From: Chlorobiaceae bacterium
Lineage (GTDB): Bacteria > Bacteroidota > Chlorobiia > Chlorobiales > Chlorobiaceae
Assembly: GCA_012972825.1 (NCBI GenBank)
Contig: JABDHL010000077.1
Coordinates: forward strand, 1-55,063
DNA length: 55,063 nt
Direction: 5' to 3'
Both the position numbers and the translations under genes were made by a program. Below the pieces are notes generated by a model. The model searched no databases. It saw nothing but the letters and a program-made list of their open reading frames with translations, and was not told the DNA's origin. Of the stretch, positions 47,355 through 55,063 are shown in pieces. Position 1 is the stretch's first letter; each line of letters opens with the position of its first letter.

Positions 47355-48374
47355 TCAATGAATGATAAGGACACGCTCAGTAGTCTGAGGAATTTTTTTT
47401 CCGTTGAGGTACAATTCGACATATTTTGGCCGACCTATATTAACCCAGAACATTTTGCGAGCCTCGTATCGAAGCACCTGACCTTTAGTAAACTTCCCGC
47501 CAGGGTATACCTTGGCACTGTCATCAGCGATAACCTTGACCCATGAATAATCTTCCACCAAGCGAACGACAAGCACCTTTCGGTAAGGAGAAGATTTTGA
47601 CGATGGGAGAAAAGAAACATTTTTACCCCACTCCCTGGAATTCGAGTTAGTTTCAGGAGCAGAAGTCGGAACAGAATCAACTCTATGTGGCGCTGGTGGA
47701 TGAGATGGTAAGAGTGCAGCTTTAAGTCCAGGTTTATTCGCACCAGTAATCATAAGAGGATCTGAAATTGGTTCAGCAACAGCAACCGTATCTTCTCCGG
47801 TTGGAGAAGGAAGAGTAACGGGACTCGAAGAGTGAGGAGCTGAAGACTGTACCTTATGATTTATACGAAAAAGGGACAGCCCTGCAACAACAACAAGCAC
47901 AATGCCGATTATCAGCAACACAACAGATTTGGAAAAACGAACATCCCGAAAGACACCCCGTGAGACTTCACTAAAGACTTTCCGAAAGTCAGCCCGAAAG
48001 ACATCACGAAAGACTTCCTGAAAGACATCACGAAAGTTGGCATCTTGGCTTGGCTTTGTTTCAGTCTTGGCGACATCTTTATCGGCTGAAACATAATCCT
48101 TAAGCGCACAGGTAAGCTGCAGCTCCTTTTTGCATTGTTCAAAAGCTTCATCGTTTCCAACCCCCATCATGAGTGCATATTCCTTGATGAAGGTAAAAAT
48201 ATATACCCTGGGTAGAAAACTGAAATCCCCTTCCTCTATTTTTTCAAGATAGTTCTTTTTGACCTTGGTCAGCAGGCTGACATCGTCAAGAGAAAGGTTT
48301 CTTTCCGTTCTGGCATTTTTCAACTCCCTTATAAGAAGCTCCAGTGCTATGCTGCTTGTCCCCTGTTCCGTCAT
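47355..48374 (-). CDS. RodZ-like membrane protein with N-terminal helix-turn-helix
   Basis: 339 residues from ATG 48374 (a GTG 15 bases upstream is also in frame). An HTH_25-type domain lies at about 10-90 (LIRELKNARTERNLSLDDV, TKVKKNYLEKIEEGDFSFLP, YIFTFIKEYA), then a tetrapeptide tandem repeat (residues 114-145), a single transmembrane helix (about 149-169, SVVLLIIGIVLVVVAGLSLF), a Pro/Ser-rich periplasmic linker and a C-terminal DUF4115-like beta domain (VLVVRLVEDYSWVKVIADD). This is the RodZ/YfgA layout, so a cell-shape or envelope role is likely. The juxtamembrane repeat is unusual. Confidence 0.85.
   Translation of the reverse strand: MTEQGTSSIALELLIRELKNARTERNLSLDDVSLLTKVKKNYLEKIEEGDFSFLPRVYIFTFIKEYALMMGVGNDEAFEQCKKELQLTCALKDYVSADKDVAKTETKPSQDANFRDVFQEVFRDVFRADFRKVFSEVSRGVFRDVRFSKSVVLLIIGIVLVVVAGLSLFRINHKVQSSAPHSSSPVTLPSPTGEDTVAVAEPISDPLMITGANKPGLKAALLPSHPPAPHRVDSVPTSAPETNSNSREWGKNVSFLPSSKSSPYRKVLVVRLVEDYSWVKVIADDSAKVYPGGKFTKGQVLRYEARKMFWVNIGRPKYVELYLNGKKIPQTTERVLIIH
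47940..48035 (-). repeat. Eight 12-bp repeats encoding FRDV-type tetrapeptides
   Basis: Within the RodZ-like gene the encoded chain reads FRDV-FQEV-FRDV-FRAD-FRKV-FSEV-SRGV-FRDV. The DNA shows degenerate 12-base units of the kind GAAAGACATCAC on the plus strand, some adjacent units differing by few bases, so the tract grew by slippage or duplication. Confidence 0.9.
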
Positions 48375-48459
48375 AGAAAACAACCCCACTTACAATAACT
48401 CAAGGAAATGCTAAAACTTTCAGTCTTGCGAATTTACAAAAAAGCTCCTTTATCCCTCC

Positions 48460-50538
48460 TTAATCAATGCCATAAGAGGAAATATTCATCCATATTTCAC
48501 GTCCTTCATCAGAGTTTCTGCCAAGTGAAAACAGTGCCGCCGACCCGGAAACCGTCCCCTGCATCTCTTGACTGATCTTTTGATGAAGGGCTTCAAGCTT
48601 AACTCCACTATAGTTTTTCCATAGAAGAAAAACTCTGTCGCGCGGGAAAAAAAGTTTTTGCAGCCTTGCTTCTGTCACCTTATCGGCACGGTAGAATAGA
48701 ATTCGGGACACAGTCTGGTCTGATTCCGGATGTTCAGATAATAATGAAAACTCTTTAATCGACTGCAGATATGAATACCTTTTCTCAGGTATAACATGAT
48801 TATTCCTGCTCAAGATATGATAAGGAATAAGATCATCGCTGATAACAACAAGATGCTTGTAGCTGCCAAGAGATCCGGCAAATGGCTCATAAAATGCTTT
48901 GTTAAACCATTCCTGTTCTGAGGAACTCTGCCTACGGACAGAAGAACTCGATGCAAATTCACTCCTGAAAGCCTCTTTCTTCGAGCCCGACGTATTAAGC
49001 GAGTCGAAACACACTTCGCTTCGAGCTATCTGCAACTGCCTCCTGCTGATCAGCATGGCACCACAAAGGCTGTCTGAAATAAGAGTTTTAATTATCGCCT
49101 GCTCCTCCTTCATGGCTGACTGAAGTGTATGAAGCGTTACCGGGATAAACTGGATCGCTTCAGCTGCAACAGGGTTAACGATCCTCACCTGGGGAAGAAG
49201 CTCAATCAATCTGCCTCTTTTGATGTTAAGAGCCTGATCGGCACTCCGGTTTTTTTCAAATCCTTCTGCCCGAATGAAAATATCAGCTTTTCGCTGAAGC
49301 AGCCCGGAAATTTCATGCTGCAGTTGAGAAATTTCCGCTTCGAGAGCTTCATGACCTTTGCCAAGATTGAAGCATTTTCGATAAATCTGCAATGAACGCT
49401 GCAGGTCAAGATGACCCGATTGTTCTGCAGCATCAAAAAGCTCAAAAATTCTTGATTTTTCAAGCAGCAAGCCAGTCAGACGCCTCGCTGATTTTTTTTC
49501 AAGCTGAAAAAGGTCTTCTGTCGGATACGGTGGAGCATAATTTCTGTTTATTGCTCCACCCTGCTGCAAAGCTCTGATCCGCTCGTCATCTTTAAGCAAC
49601 TTGCTCCCTCCAAGCATTAAAAGAGCGGATGCCTGGGCATACTGCATATTTTTTAGACGAAAATATTCAGCAGCTTCGCGAAAAGGATCGGGTTTGAGCA
49701 CAATGACCGCATTCGATTCAAGACGAAGTATCTGTAACAGCAAGGGATTGCGGGACTCTTCGGCAAGAATAAGTGCCTTGAATAAAAAAAAGCTGGCATT
49801 TCTGCGATGCTTCTCAAGAAGCCGAACACTTTTTGATGCTGCTCTGAGCGCCTGAATCCTTTGCTCCAATGCACCTTTCATAGCTAAAACCCTTCCCGAC
49901 TCAGCAGCAATCTTTACGGCAATAGCATCAGCCTTTTCAAAAACAAGTTGCGGCTGCGACACCTTGCATTGCAGAAGCCCTGCATAAGCTGTAATCCTGG
50001 TAGCAGGATCATGCTCCACACCTGATAGATGACGATATATTTCAATGGCTTTCTTATAATCGCCAGACTTCTGGTACAAGGAAGCCAATTCAAATCGGAC
50101 AGCAGGAGAAGGAGCAACTATATGTTCAAGAGAAGCCGAAGCCGCGCCAAAGCTTCCTAATTCGCGAAACCAGGTTGCCTTATCGGTAAACAGTGACGTA
50201 CGAAGGGAATCAGACAGTATCCCTGACGGAAGTTTTTCAAGACGTGCCGTGGTTTTGATCGCCTCGTAATACTCCCCTGTCAGTCCTTCAATAACCCTCT
50301 TCGCATTCAATGCCTTGACGACCCACGGCGTGTTTGCTTTCAGAGTATCAAGGGCAAGCGCTTTGTTATAAAAATCAAGAGCCTTCCGATAGTCCCCGCG
50401 ACTGCTACAGTAAAGTGCCTGTTTGTACAACATATCGAGAGATTCCCGCAGGTTATTATCGGTACTGCAGCCTGAAAAAAGAAAATAGAGGCCAAGAAGC
50501 ACTATTCCTGACGGAAAACTCCGGAAATTAATGTTCAT
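48460..50538 (-). CDS. TPR lipoprotein with CHAT-like C-terminal region
   Basis: 692 residues. A signal peptide with lipobox LFSGC at about 20-24 predicts a lipid-anchored, envelope-facing protein. Residues 35-330 contain TPR-like repeats (YKQALYCSSRGDYRKALDFYNKALALD, YQKSGDYKKAIEIYRHL). Residues 330-480 are a charged helical region that may be coiled coil. The last 180 residues resemble a CHAT peptidase fold in outline (LVVISDDLIPYHIL, YLQSIKEFSLLS, SGSAALFSLGR), but I cannot find the catalytic His and Cys, so any such domain is degenerate. Function unknown; it is 70 bases upstream of the RodZ-like gene on the same strand. Confidence 0.7.
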   Translation of the reverse strand: MNINFRSFPSGIVLLGLYFLFSGCSTDNNLRESLDMLYKQALYCSSRGDYRKALDFYNKALALDTLKANTPWVVKALNAKRVIEGLTGEYYEAIKTTARLEKLPSGILSDSLRTSLFTDKATWFRELGSFGAASASLEHIVAPSPAVRFELASLYQKSGDYKKAIEIYRHLSGVEHDPATRITAYAGLLQCKVSQPQLVFEKADAIAVKIAAESGRVLAMKGALEQRIQALRAASKSVRLLEKHRRNASFFLFKALILAEESRNPLLLQILRLESNAVIVLKPDPFREAAEYFRLKNMQYAQASALLMLGGSKLLKDDERIRALQQGGAINRNYAPPYPTEDLFQLEKKSARRLTGLLLEKSRIFELFDAAEQSGHLDLQRSLQIYRKCFNLGKGHEALEAEISQLQHEISGLLQRKADIFIRAEGFEKNRSADQALNIKRGRLIELLPQVRIVNPVAAEAIQFIPVTLHTLQSAMKEEQAIIKTLISDSLCGAMLISRRQLQIARSEVCFDSLNTSGSKKEAFRSEFASSSSVRRQSSSEQEWFNKAFYEPFAGSLGSYKHLVVISDDLIPYHILSRNNHVIPEKRYSYLQSIKEFSLLSEHPESDQTVSRILFYRADKVTEARLQKLFFPRDRVFLLWKNYSGVKLEALHQKISQEMQGTVSGSAALFSLGRNSDEGREIWMNISSYGID

Positions 50539-50691
50539 GACACGGAGCCTCCAACTCCCTGAAGATATCGAGCCTATAGTGTATTTTACCTATAATAACT
50601 GCAAATCAACAGGTATTTTATATACAACTCAACCAATGAGCAAAAAATAACTGGTTATTCCTGCTACTCATCTCAGCAAAGACGGAATAAT

Positions 50692-51168
50692 TTAAAACGA
50701 CCTGATAGGCCTTACACGACTTGTGTTTGTCTTATTTCCATCGAGCTGTTGGCCATTGCTGAAGTCCTGCGCCCACGCTTTACCGGCATCGCTTTCGGAG
50801 GAACTCCAGTAATAGGTAGTAACAATGCCGCCAAGAACACCGCGATGAATATAGATCTGATTCAACTGCTCTTTGTTCGGTAAAAACCAGTCGCTATAAC
50901 CATCCACAAACGTGTTGGCCGCAACCTTGGCACCATACCAGTTAAAAAACCCTTCCGCTTTGCCAGAAGAACCCGTCATATCATCTTTTGCAGCAATTAG
51001 ACCATGCTGTCCGGTACCATCAACATAGAACACAACTCCGCCGTTATAGCTATCACCAATTTTTGGTGTGGCCGCAATGGAAAGTGAAGAAACAGTCACC
51101 ATACTCAGGCAGGCAAGAAGGTACATGATCCATCGCCGGGTAACATATTTTTTTGCATAAAATTTCAT
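50692..51168 (-). CDS. Secreted DUF1566 (Lcl C-terminal-type) protein
   Basis: 158 residues. An N-terminal signal peptide (RRWIMYLLACLSMVTVSSL, cut near SIAATPK) is followed by a single small domain with GDSYNGGVVFYVDGTGQHGLIAA, GYSDWFLPNKEQLNQIY and YYWSSSE, the pattern of DUF1566, seen in surface adhesins and lipoproteins of many bacteria. It should be periplasmic or exported. Stand-alone gene, with 153 bases to the TPR lipoprotein downstream. Function unknown. Confidence 0.85.
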   Translation of the reverse strand: MKFYAKKYVTRRWIMYLLACLSMVTVSSLSIAATPKIGDSYNGGVVFYVDGTGQHGLIAAKDDMTGSSGKAEGFFNWYGAKVAANTFVDGYSDWFLPNKEQLNQIYIHRGVLGGIVTTYYWSSSESDAGKAWAQDFSNGQQLDGNKTNTSRVRPIRSF

Positions 51169-52000
51169 GAGTCGATCCGTTTATAATTAACAATGCAAAT
51201 TTCATACTGAGGCTCTATACCATTAATATTAATATAAAAAGGGGTGACAGGGAAAGAAAAATATTGGCATAACTACTACGTAATAATCCAGATATCAGGA
51301 AATATGCTCTTCGCCCAAAAACTTGCTCATGAATACGGAGAGAACAGCCTCACCGCTTTTCATGATGGAGCAGCTGGAATTACCGCCGAGGCTCTCGACA
51401 TTACATGCAGAACAATGCCGACGAAAACAGCTACACCAAGCCTTACGTCCTGAGGTACACCAAGAAAAATGCAGCCTGTACGCCTTTAAAACACCACCAC
51501 CGCCGGCTACTACCCTCAGCACAGCAAGCTGTCTTCACGATTCTTCCCTCCACAGAACTCAGAACTATCTTTCTCAGCACAGTAACATTGACCGGTCGAC
51601 CCTTCTGGCAAGCATCAGGGAAATAAAACGTCATAATCTCCGGAAAAAAGTGTTGAGCGAAGGTACCCCCTTTTGCCAATAACTGAATGGGTTCGTTCTG
51701 TAAATTTTATTAGAATGCCGCAGATCGTCAAGCCCTGGCACTGTCTGATTAACTGATTGGCCGCTCGCATGAGGTGCCTGAGGGCATGATGGAGCTTGCG
51801 CCGGGACTGGACGTTGCGCTCGTAGCTGAGGATGCAGAATGCAAGGTCTCCGGCTTCAGGTGGATTTAAGCCGTCGGACTCGAGAAGTGCCTGAAGCGAC
51901 TGGAGGTGAAGGACCCAGATGGAAACTTTGGTTTGCCATTGTAATATCTCCGGTTTTTTTAGTCCGAAGGTACTGTTTATGATGTTACAAATCCGGATTG

Positions 52001-52050
52001 TGGGGTGGCACACTTTACTCCGGTAGAGGTGGTACACTTTGCACAGGTGT
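52001..52050 (-). mobile_element. Probable IS21-type terminus
   Basis: On the minus strand GCAAAGTGTACCACCTCTACCGGA is followed directly by GTAAAGTGTGCCACCCCACA: tandem copies of an AAAGTGTRCCACC element about 24 bases apart. Such multiple terminal repeats are characteristic of IS21-family ends. No intact istA or istB is present, so this is a solo end or decayed copy. Confidence 0.45.
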
Positions 52051-52052
52051 GC

Positions 52053-52154
52053 TCATGCCAAGGTAGTTTTGCCTGCCTGACGCGGCCCTGCGATAAGAAC
52101 AACAGGCGTGTCACTCTCAGCAAAAATGCAATCATGATCACATATAACCGTAAA
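52053..52154 (-). pseudogene. Remnant of a DUF4143-type AAA ATPase
   Basis: A 33-codon open stretch encodes a fragment containing AESDTPVVLIAGPRQAGKTTLA, a Walker A region typical of the stand-alone ATPases with a DUF4143 C-terminal domain. A stop follows immediately, exactly where the IS21-like repeats begin; upstream the frame is closed by a stop and no start is present. The rest of the gene is absent. Confidence 0.6.
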
Positions 52155-52474
52155 TTATGGATTCTATAAGGATATAATATGGAATATGCAGCCAACAAAT
52201 TTTCCTCTAAGCCTTCAGCACTGACTACTCCTCCCGTCCCTCCCATAACTATACGATAAAAACACCGTCCCCAAGTTCCTGGAAGGGTAAGGCACTGTAA
52301 GATTTAAGGTTAGTAAATGAACAGACGTTCCTTTAAAACACTATCTCGGTGACTCAAGTACAGTTAGTCATGAGCGTCCCGTAAATATAGAATCATACTT
52401 GCGCAAGGGAAGTGTACATTATTAACAACGTCCCCAATTTCTCGCAATTTCTTGTGTCAGTGTGTACAATTAGT

Positions 52475-55063
52475 TCAACTTAAACAATTTGCTCCTACCC
52501 TCTCAAACATCTTCTTCAAATATACCGGCCCACCATCTGGCATAAACAGGACATTGCGTTCTTCAAGGTCTGCTTGTTGGCAGGTAACATTGAGCAACCC
52601 TTCAAATCGAGTCGCTGACAGAATAAAAGCGTTCAGTGTCAGTTTTGGATCACCGAGCTTCTCCTTGATCACTTTGACTTCCTTGTAAAGGCCAAGCTTG
52701 GGATCGGTCAGGTTCATCTGGCGTAACCCTTTTGGATCAATAAAGTTCAGCCATTGTTCTCCTGTAGTGTCGTCTACCAACCATAGCAGAAAATCTGGAT
52801 AGAAATTTCCTGCCAAAGCAAATCCAAGACCCTTGGCTTTTGTATCGGCATTGCGGAGCAGGTAGAGGCTGCGCTTGCCAATAACTTGTTGGCCGATTGG
52901 TGATTTATAGAACGCTTCAAGGTCGTGCACAAACTGTACTTCACTTGGTGCATCGAATACCAGTGGTCGCATTTTTAAAGGAACAGCTCCTTCGAAAAGC
53001 CCTGCGAATAAAGGGTAATAGAGATGATGATCAAAGCTGAGCGCAACCATCTGTCCTGCATTCCACTGGTTTGCTTCGCCCAGTCTCCCATTCGTCACAA
53101 GTTGCTGGAGTGCCCGGATTTTCTTCTCATAAGCTTCGCCATCCTCAGTGTTATCGATGTCAAAGTGGTAGAGCTTGAGTAATGCATCATCTTCTTCTTT
53201 GACATTCACAATGTCGTAAAACTGTCCTTCATACGCAGTTTTCAATGACTTGTAAAAACGATCGGTATAATCCTGCAGTAACCGGATGAGAATATCTTCC
53301 TGTTTACTTATAGCGGTGATAGACCTGATAGTCAGCTCTTCCAAGGGTATGAAGAGGGTATACCACTCATTGTGCGTCAGACAGAAATCAACCAGTCGTG
53401 ACTGTTCAAGGCGGAGATTGCTCCAGCTGCGCTGCAGCTTATACTCCTGAACCGCCAGATAAATCCGGTCGAAATCAAACATTGCCATGGTTGCGCTGGC
53501 AATCTTTCCACTATTAAGAATGGCGATTTGTTCGTGAGCACTCTCTTTATTCTGCGAGCTCATGGCTTCAATCTTTGGATACAAATCGAGATCGATATGA
53601 GCCTCTTTGATTTTACCTGCAAACTCGGCAGGCACTTCGTAAAGCCATGGAAAATGAGTGCGCTTGAATCCCTTGATCTGGTTGTCCTTATAGCCGTCTT
53701 TGAGCAACAGTGTTTTAAGCTTGTTTGTGGGGAGATTGGAGCGGGTTTTGAAATCAAGCTGGATCATCTCATCGGATGTGCTGACACCCTCTTCTTTCAG
53801 GTACTCTTTGAATGTTGCCATATAGCCGGCATTCACCCCGAAGATGTTCAGTGTTTCCAGTCGCTCAAGATATGCACCTTTTGGCCGCTGGCCTGGAGTA
53901 CTGCGCTTGAGGGAATACTCCTTACCCTTTAACCTCACACCCCGCCCGAACAACTGGATAATTTGCGAACCTTCACCTTTGCCCATGTTGAGCAGCCCCA
54001 TCGTTGAAACTCGCCAACTGCTCCACCCTTCGGTAAATTTTCGTGAGCCGATCAGCACATGCAACCGACTCTCTTTTTGATTAAGTGTGCCGAACATCGA
54101 CCCGCCAAAATCGTCAGCTTCCGTATCAAACATTGTGATGTTTTCGGCTTCTTTGAAAAAACCGGCATCATCGCCAATATTGATCAGGCCAAACGGTTCT
54201 GCATCACCAACACGCAAGGCCAGCTCACCCTTGCTGCTCTTCAAGTTGATCACCTTAAGCCGTTGCGGAGCATCGGTATTGAATAGCTTTCTGAGGATAT
54301 CCGCATACACTTCTGTCGCATTGCTCTGCATCAAAGGAGAAAAGCGATCATGGAATATATTCTTACCTTTTGCATCCAGCAGAATTGCAGTATTTGCCAT
54401 TAACTCCTTAAGCCACACCTTGGTTTTTGCTGCGTCATTTAAAAACCCTGCAAAAAATTTGAGAACATTGAGGATATCGGAGTCTTCTCCGGCAACAGTA
54501 TTACCAACAAAAATCCAGAGAGGTTTTTCAATGTTGAAATCAGTCAATTTTGCTTTGTGGGTACCCCACAGATATTGCTGCTGATAAAAGCTCAGGAGAC
54601 AAGCGGTAAAGTATTGACGGGCGATGTCCTCGTCTGTATAATCTTTATCCTTCAGATTGAGAATCAGAGACTCTTTACCGTAACCATCCTCATAGAAAAA
54701 CTTGTAGGAGTAATCGAAGAGAATGCTTTTAGCATAAATCTCACGGGTTGCCATTGTTTTGGCCTTACGCTTTTCATCGCTGGTCAGCATTAACTGCTGC
54801 TTTTGGGCCGCCTCCAGTTTTTTCAGGTTGGTGGTGTCAAAAAGCACTTTGGATTTCTTCTTACGCAGCTCATCTTCCGCCTTGAGCACCGTCAATCCCT
54901 TTGCCACGGCCTGGCCGAAAGTAGCTGAATACTCAAATGCAAAACCGCCCCGAACAAGCGATTCACGGCGGCTCATCCAGGCACCTGCAGCTGTGCCCGT
55001 TCCACGATGCCCTTCATCCACCAGCACCAGATTATTTCCCTCAAAGGATTCTACAGCGACAGT
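52475..55063 (-). CDS. Type III-restriction-like helicase/nuclease subunit (5' end outside window)
   Basis: 862 residues are visible; the frame remains open to the window edge, so the N terminus with Walker A is missing. The Walker B/DEAD-like motif is LVLVDEGHRG at the start of the visible part. SF2 helicase features follow: FEYSATFGQA (motif III-like), LIGSRKFTEGWSSWRVS and IIQLFGRGVRLKG (motifs V and VI, arginine finger). Near the C terminus FYPDFLLWL ... LNFIDPKGL gives a PD-(D/E)XK nuclease pattern. This matches Res subunits of type III restriction systems and related single-protein defence helicases. A mod methyltransferase, if any, would lie beyond 55063. It adjoins a decayed accessory region, which supports horizontal acquisition. 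Confidence 0.8.
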   Translation of the reverse strand, partial: TVAVESFEGNNLVLVDEGHRGTGTAAGAWMSRRESLVRGGFAFEYSATFGQAVAKGLTVLKAEDELRKKKSKVLFDTTNLKKLEAAQKQQLMLTSDEKRKAKTMATREIYAKSILFDYSYKFFYEDGYGKESLILNLKDKDYTDEDIARQYFTACLLSFYQQQYLWGTHKAKLTDFNIEKPLWIFVGNTVAGEDSDILNVLKFFAGFLNDAAKTKVWLKELMANTAILLDAKGKNIFHDRFSPLMQSNATEVYADILRKLFNTDAPQRLKVINLKSSKGELALRVGDAEPFGLINIGDDAGFFKEAENITMFDTEADDFGGSMFGTLNQKESRLHVLIGSRKFTEGWSSWRVSTMGLLNMGKGEGSQIIQLFGRGVRLKGKEYSLKRSTPGQRPKGAYLERLETLNIFGVNAGYMATFKEYLKEEGVSTSDEMIQLDFKTRSNLPTNKLKTLLLKDGYKDNQIKGFKRTHFPWLYEVPAEFAGKIKEAHIDLDLYPKIEAMSSQNKESAHEQIAILNSGKIASATMAMFDFDRIYLAVQEYKLQRSWSNLRLEQSRLVDFCLTHNEWYTLFIPLEELTIRSITAISKQEDILIRLLQDYTDRFYKSLKTAYEGQFYDIVNVKEEDDALLKLYHFDIDNTEDGEAYEKKIRALQQLVTNGRLGEANQWNAGQMVALSFDHHLYYPLFAGLFEGAVPLKMRPLVFDAPSEVQFVHDLEAFYKSPIGQQVIGKRSLYLLRNADTKAKGLGFALAGNFYPDFLLWLVDDTTGEQWLNFIDPKGLRQMNLTDPKLGLYKEVKVIKEKLGDPKLTLNAFILSATRFEGLLNVTCQQADLEERNVLFMPDGGPVYLKKMFERVGANCLS

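Larger units (their letters stand above)
51169..52474. other. Degraded accessory region
   Basis: About 1.3 kb without an intact gene. Short ORFs on both strands (for example 51323-51682 plus and 51615-52037 minus) show no family I recognise, and codon use looks random. The only recognisable items are an IS21-type end (52001-52050) and a fragment of a DUF4143-type ATPase (52053-52154). The part from 52155 to 52474 shows nothing beyond two similar CGTCCCC-AA-T blocks. Probably a graveyard between the stable chromosome and a defence locus. Confidence 0.6.

Noticed and set aside
51323..51682. 119-residue plus-strand ORF and overlapping short ORFs
   Set aside because: Several frames are open over the same stretch, none matches a family I know, and the composition looks random. 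Treated as decayed sequence.
51615..52037. 140-residue minus-strand ORF
   Set aside because: Overlaps the IS21-like terminal repeats and degraded sequence. It has no recognisable domain and no credible start, so it was not called as a gene; it could be a transposase remnant.
1..55063. tRNA, rRNA, tmRNA or CRISPR
   Set aside because: Reading for T-loop-like GTTCGA contexts, conserved rRNA blocks and regularly spaced repeats gave no convincing candidate; a covariance-model search would be decisive.

Overview
The window reads as chromosome of a green sulfur bacterium (Chlorobiaceae, Chlorobium/Pelodictyon/Prosthecochloris type). The diagnostic genes are csmA and csmC (chlorosome envelope proteins), two large Mg-chelatase H-type subunits in one locus (bchS- and bchH-like), bchM, the anaerobic cyclase bchE, a UbiA-type (bacterio)chlorophyll synthase that I read as bchK, and a glycosyltransferase that matches CruC in type and context. 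Base composition looks moderate and there is no tRNA, rRNA or CRISPR. Most genes lack a strong Shine-Dalgarno sequence; csmA and nifU are conspicuous exceptions.

Layout. (1) 0.1-9 kb, housekeeping: an extended SDR gene, recA and dus on minus; an M16 protease and trigger factor on plus; nadC-acpS on minus; then a YopX-domain gene followed by folB-folK on plus. (2) 9-14.3 kb, chlorosome block, all minus, in transcription order: Get3/ArsA-like ATPase (copy 2), csmC, csmA, a strong terminator, a PH-like protein with a repetitive charged tail, and Get3/ArsA-like ATPase (copy 1). Both ATPases end in an alpha-crystallin-like beta domain. (3) 14.6-19.5 kb: pyrK, ssb, holA on plus; a second extended SDR (minus) divergent from a serine-palmitoyltransferase-like gene. 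(4) 19.7-33.4 kb, plus strand: a TonB-dependent receptor with a duplicated start region, then bchS, a small hypothetical gene, bchH, bchM, bchE. (5) 33.4-38.7 kb, minus: DUF2239, DUF4438, a Cys-motif protein, arfB, a HAD hydrolase, a cold-shock protein, a WD40 protein. (6) 38.8-47 kb, minus: cruC-like, hisG, lpxH-like, a phytol/farnesol-kinase-like gene, bchK-like, miaB, nifU, nifS. (7) 47.3-51.2 kb, minus: a RodZ-like membrane HTH protein with an eight-fold tetrapeptide repeat, a TPR lipoprotein with a CHAT-like tail, and a DUF1566 protein. (8) 51.2-55 kb, accessory: mobile-element debris, a DUF4143-type ATPase remnant cut just after its Walker A motif, and the 3' part of a helicase-nuclease restriction gene (type III Res-like) that runs off the window.

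How the parts work together. Regions 2, 4 and 6 serve the photosynthetic antenna: Mg insertion (BchS/BchH), methylation (BchM), ring E closure (BchE), tail esterification (BchK, possibly fed by the adjacent prenyl-alcohol kinase), carotenoid glycosylation (CruC) and chlorosome envelope proteins (CsmA, CsmC). The best candidate for an undescribed system is region 2: two Get3-like ATPases with crystallin-like domains and a PH-like adaptor wrapped around the major chlorosome protein genes, which suggests a targeting or chaperone machine for chlorosome proteins. Other leads are the SPT/SDR pair (possible sphingolipid synthesis), the bchK-linked kinase, and the repeat expansion in the RodZ-like protein. 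Statements about gene order in Chlorobaculum tepidum are from memory and were not checked.
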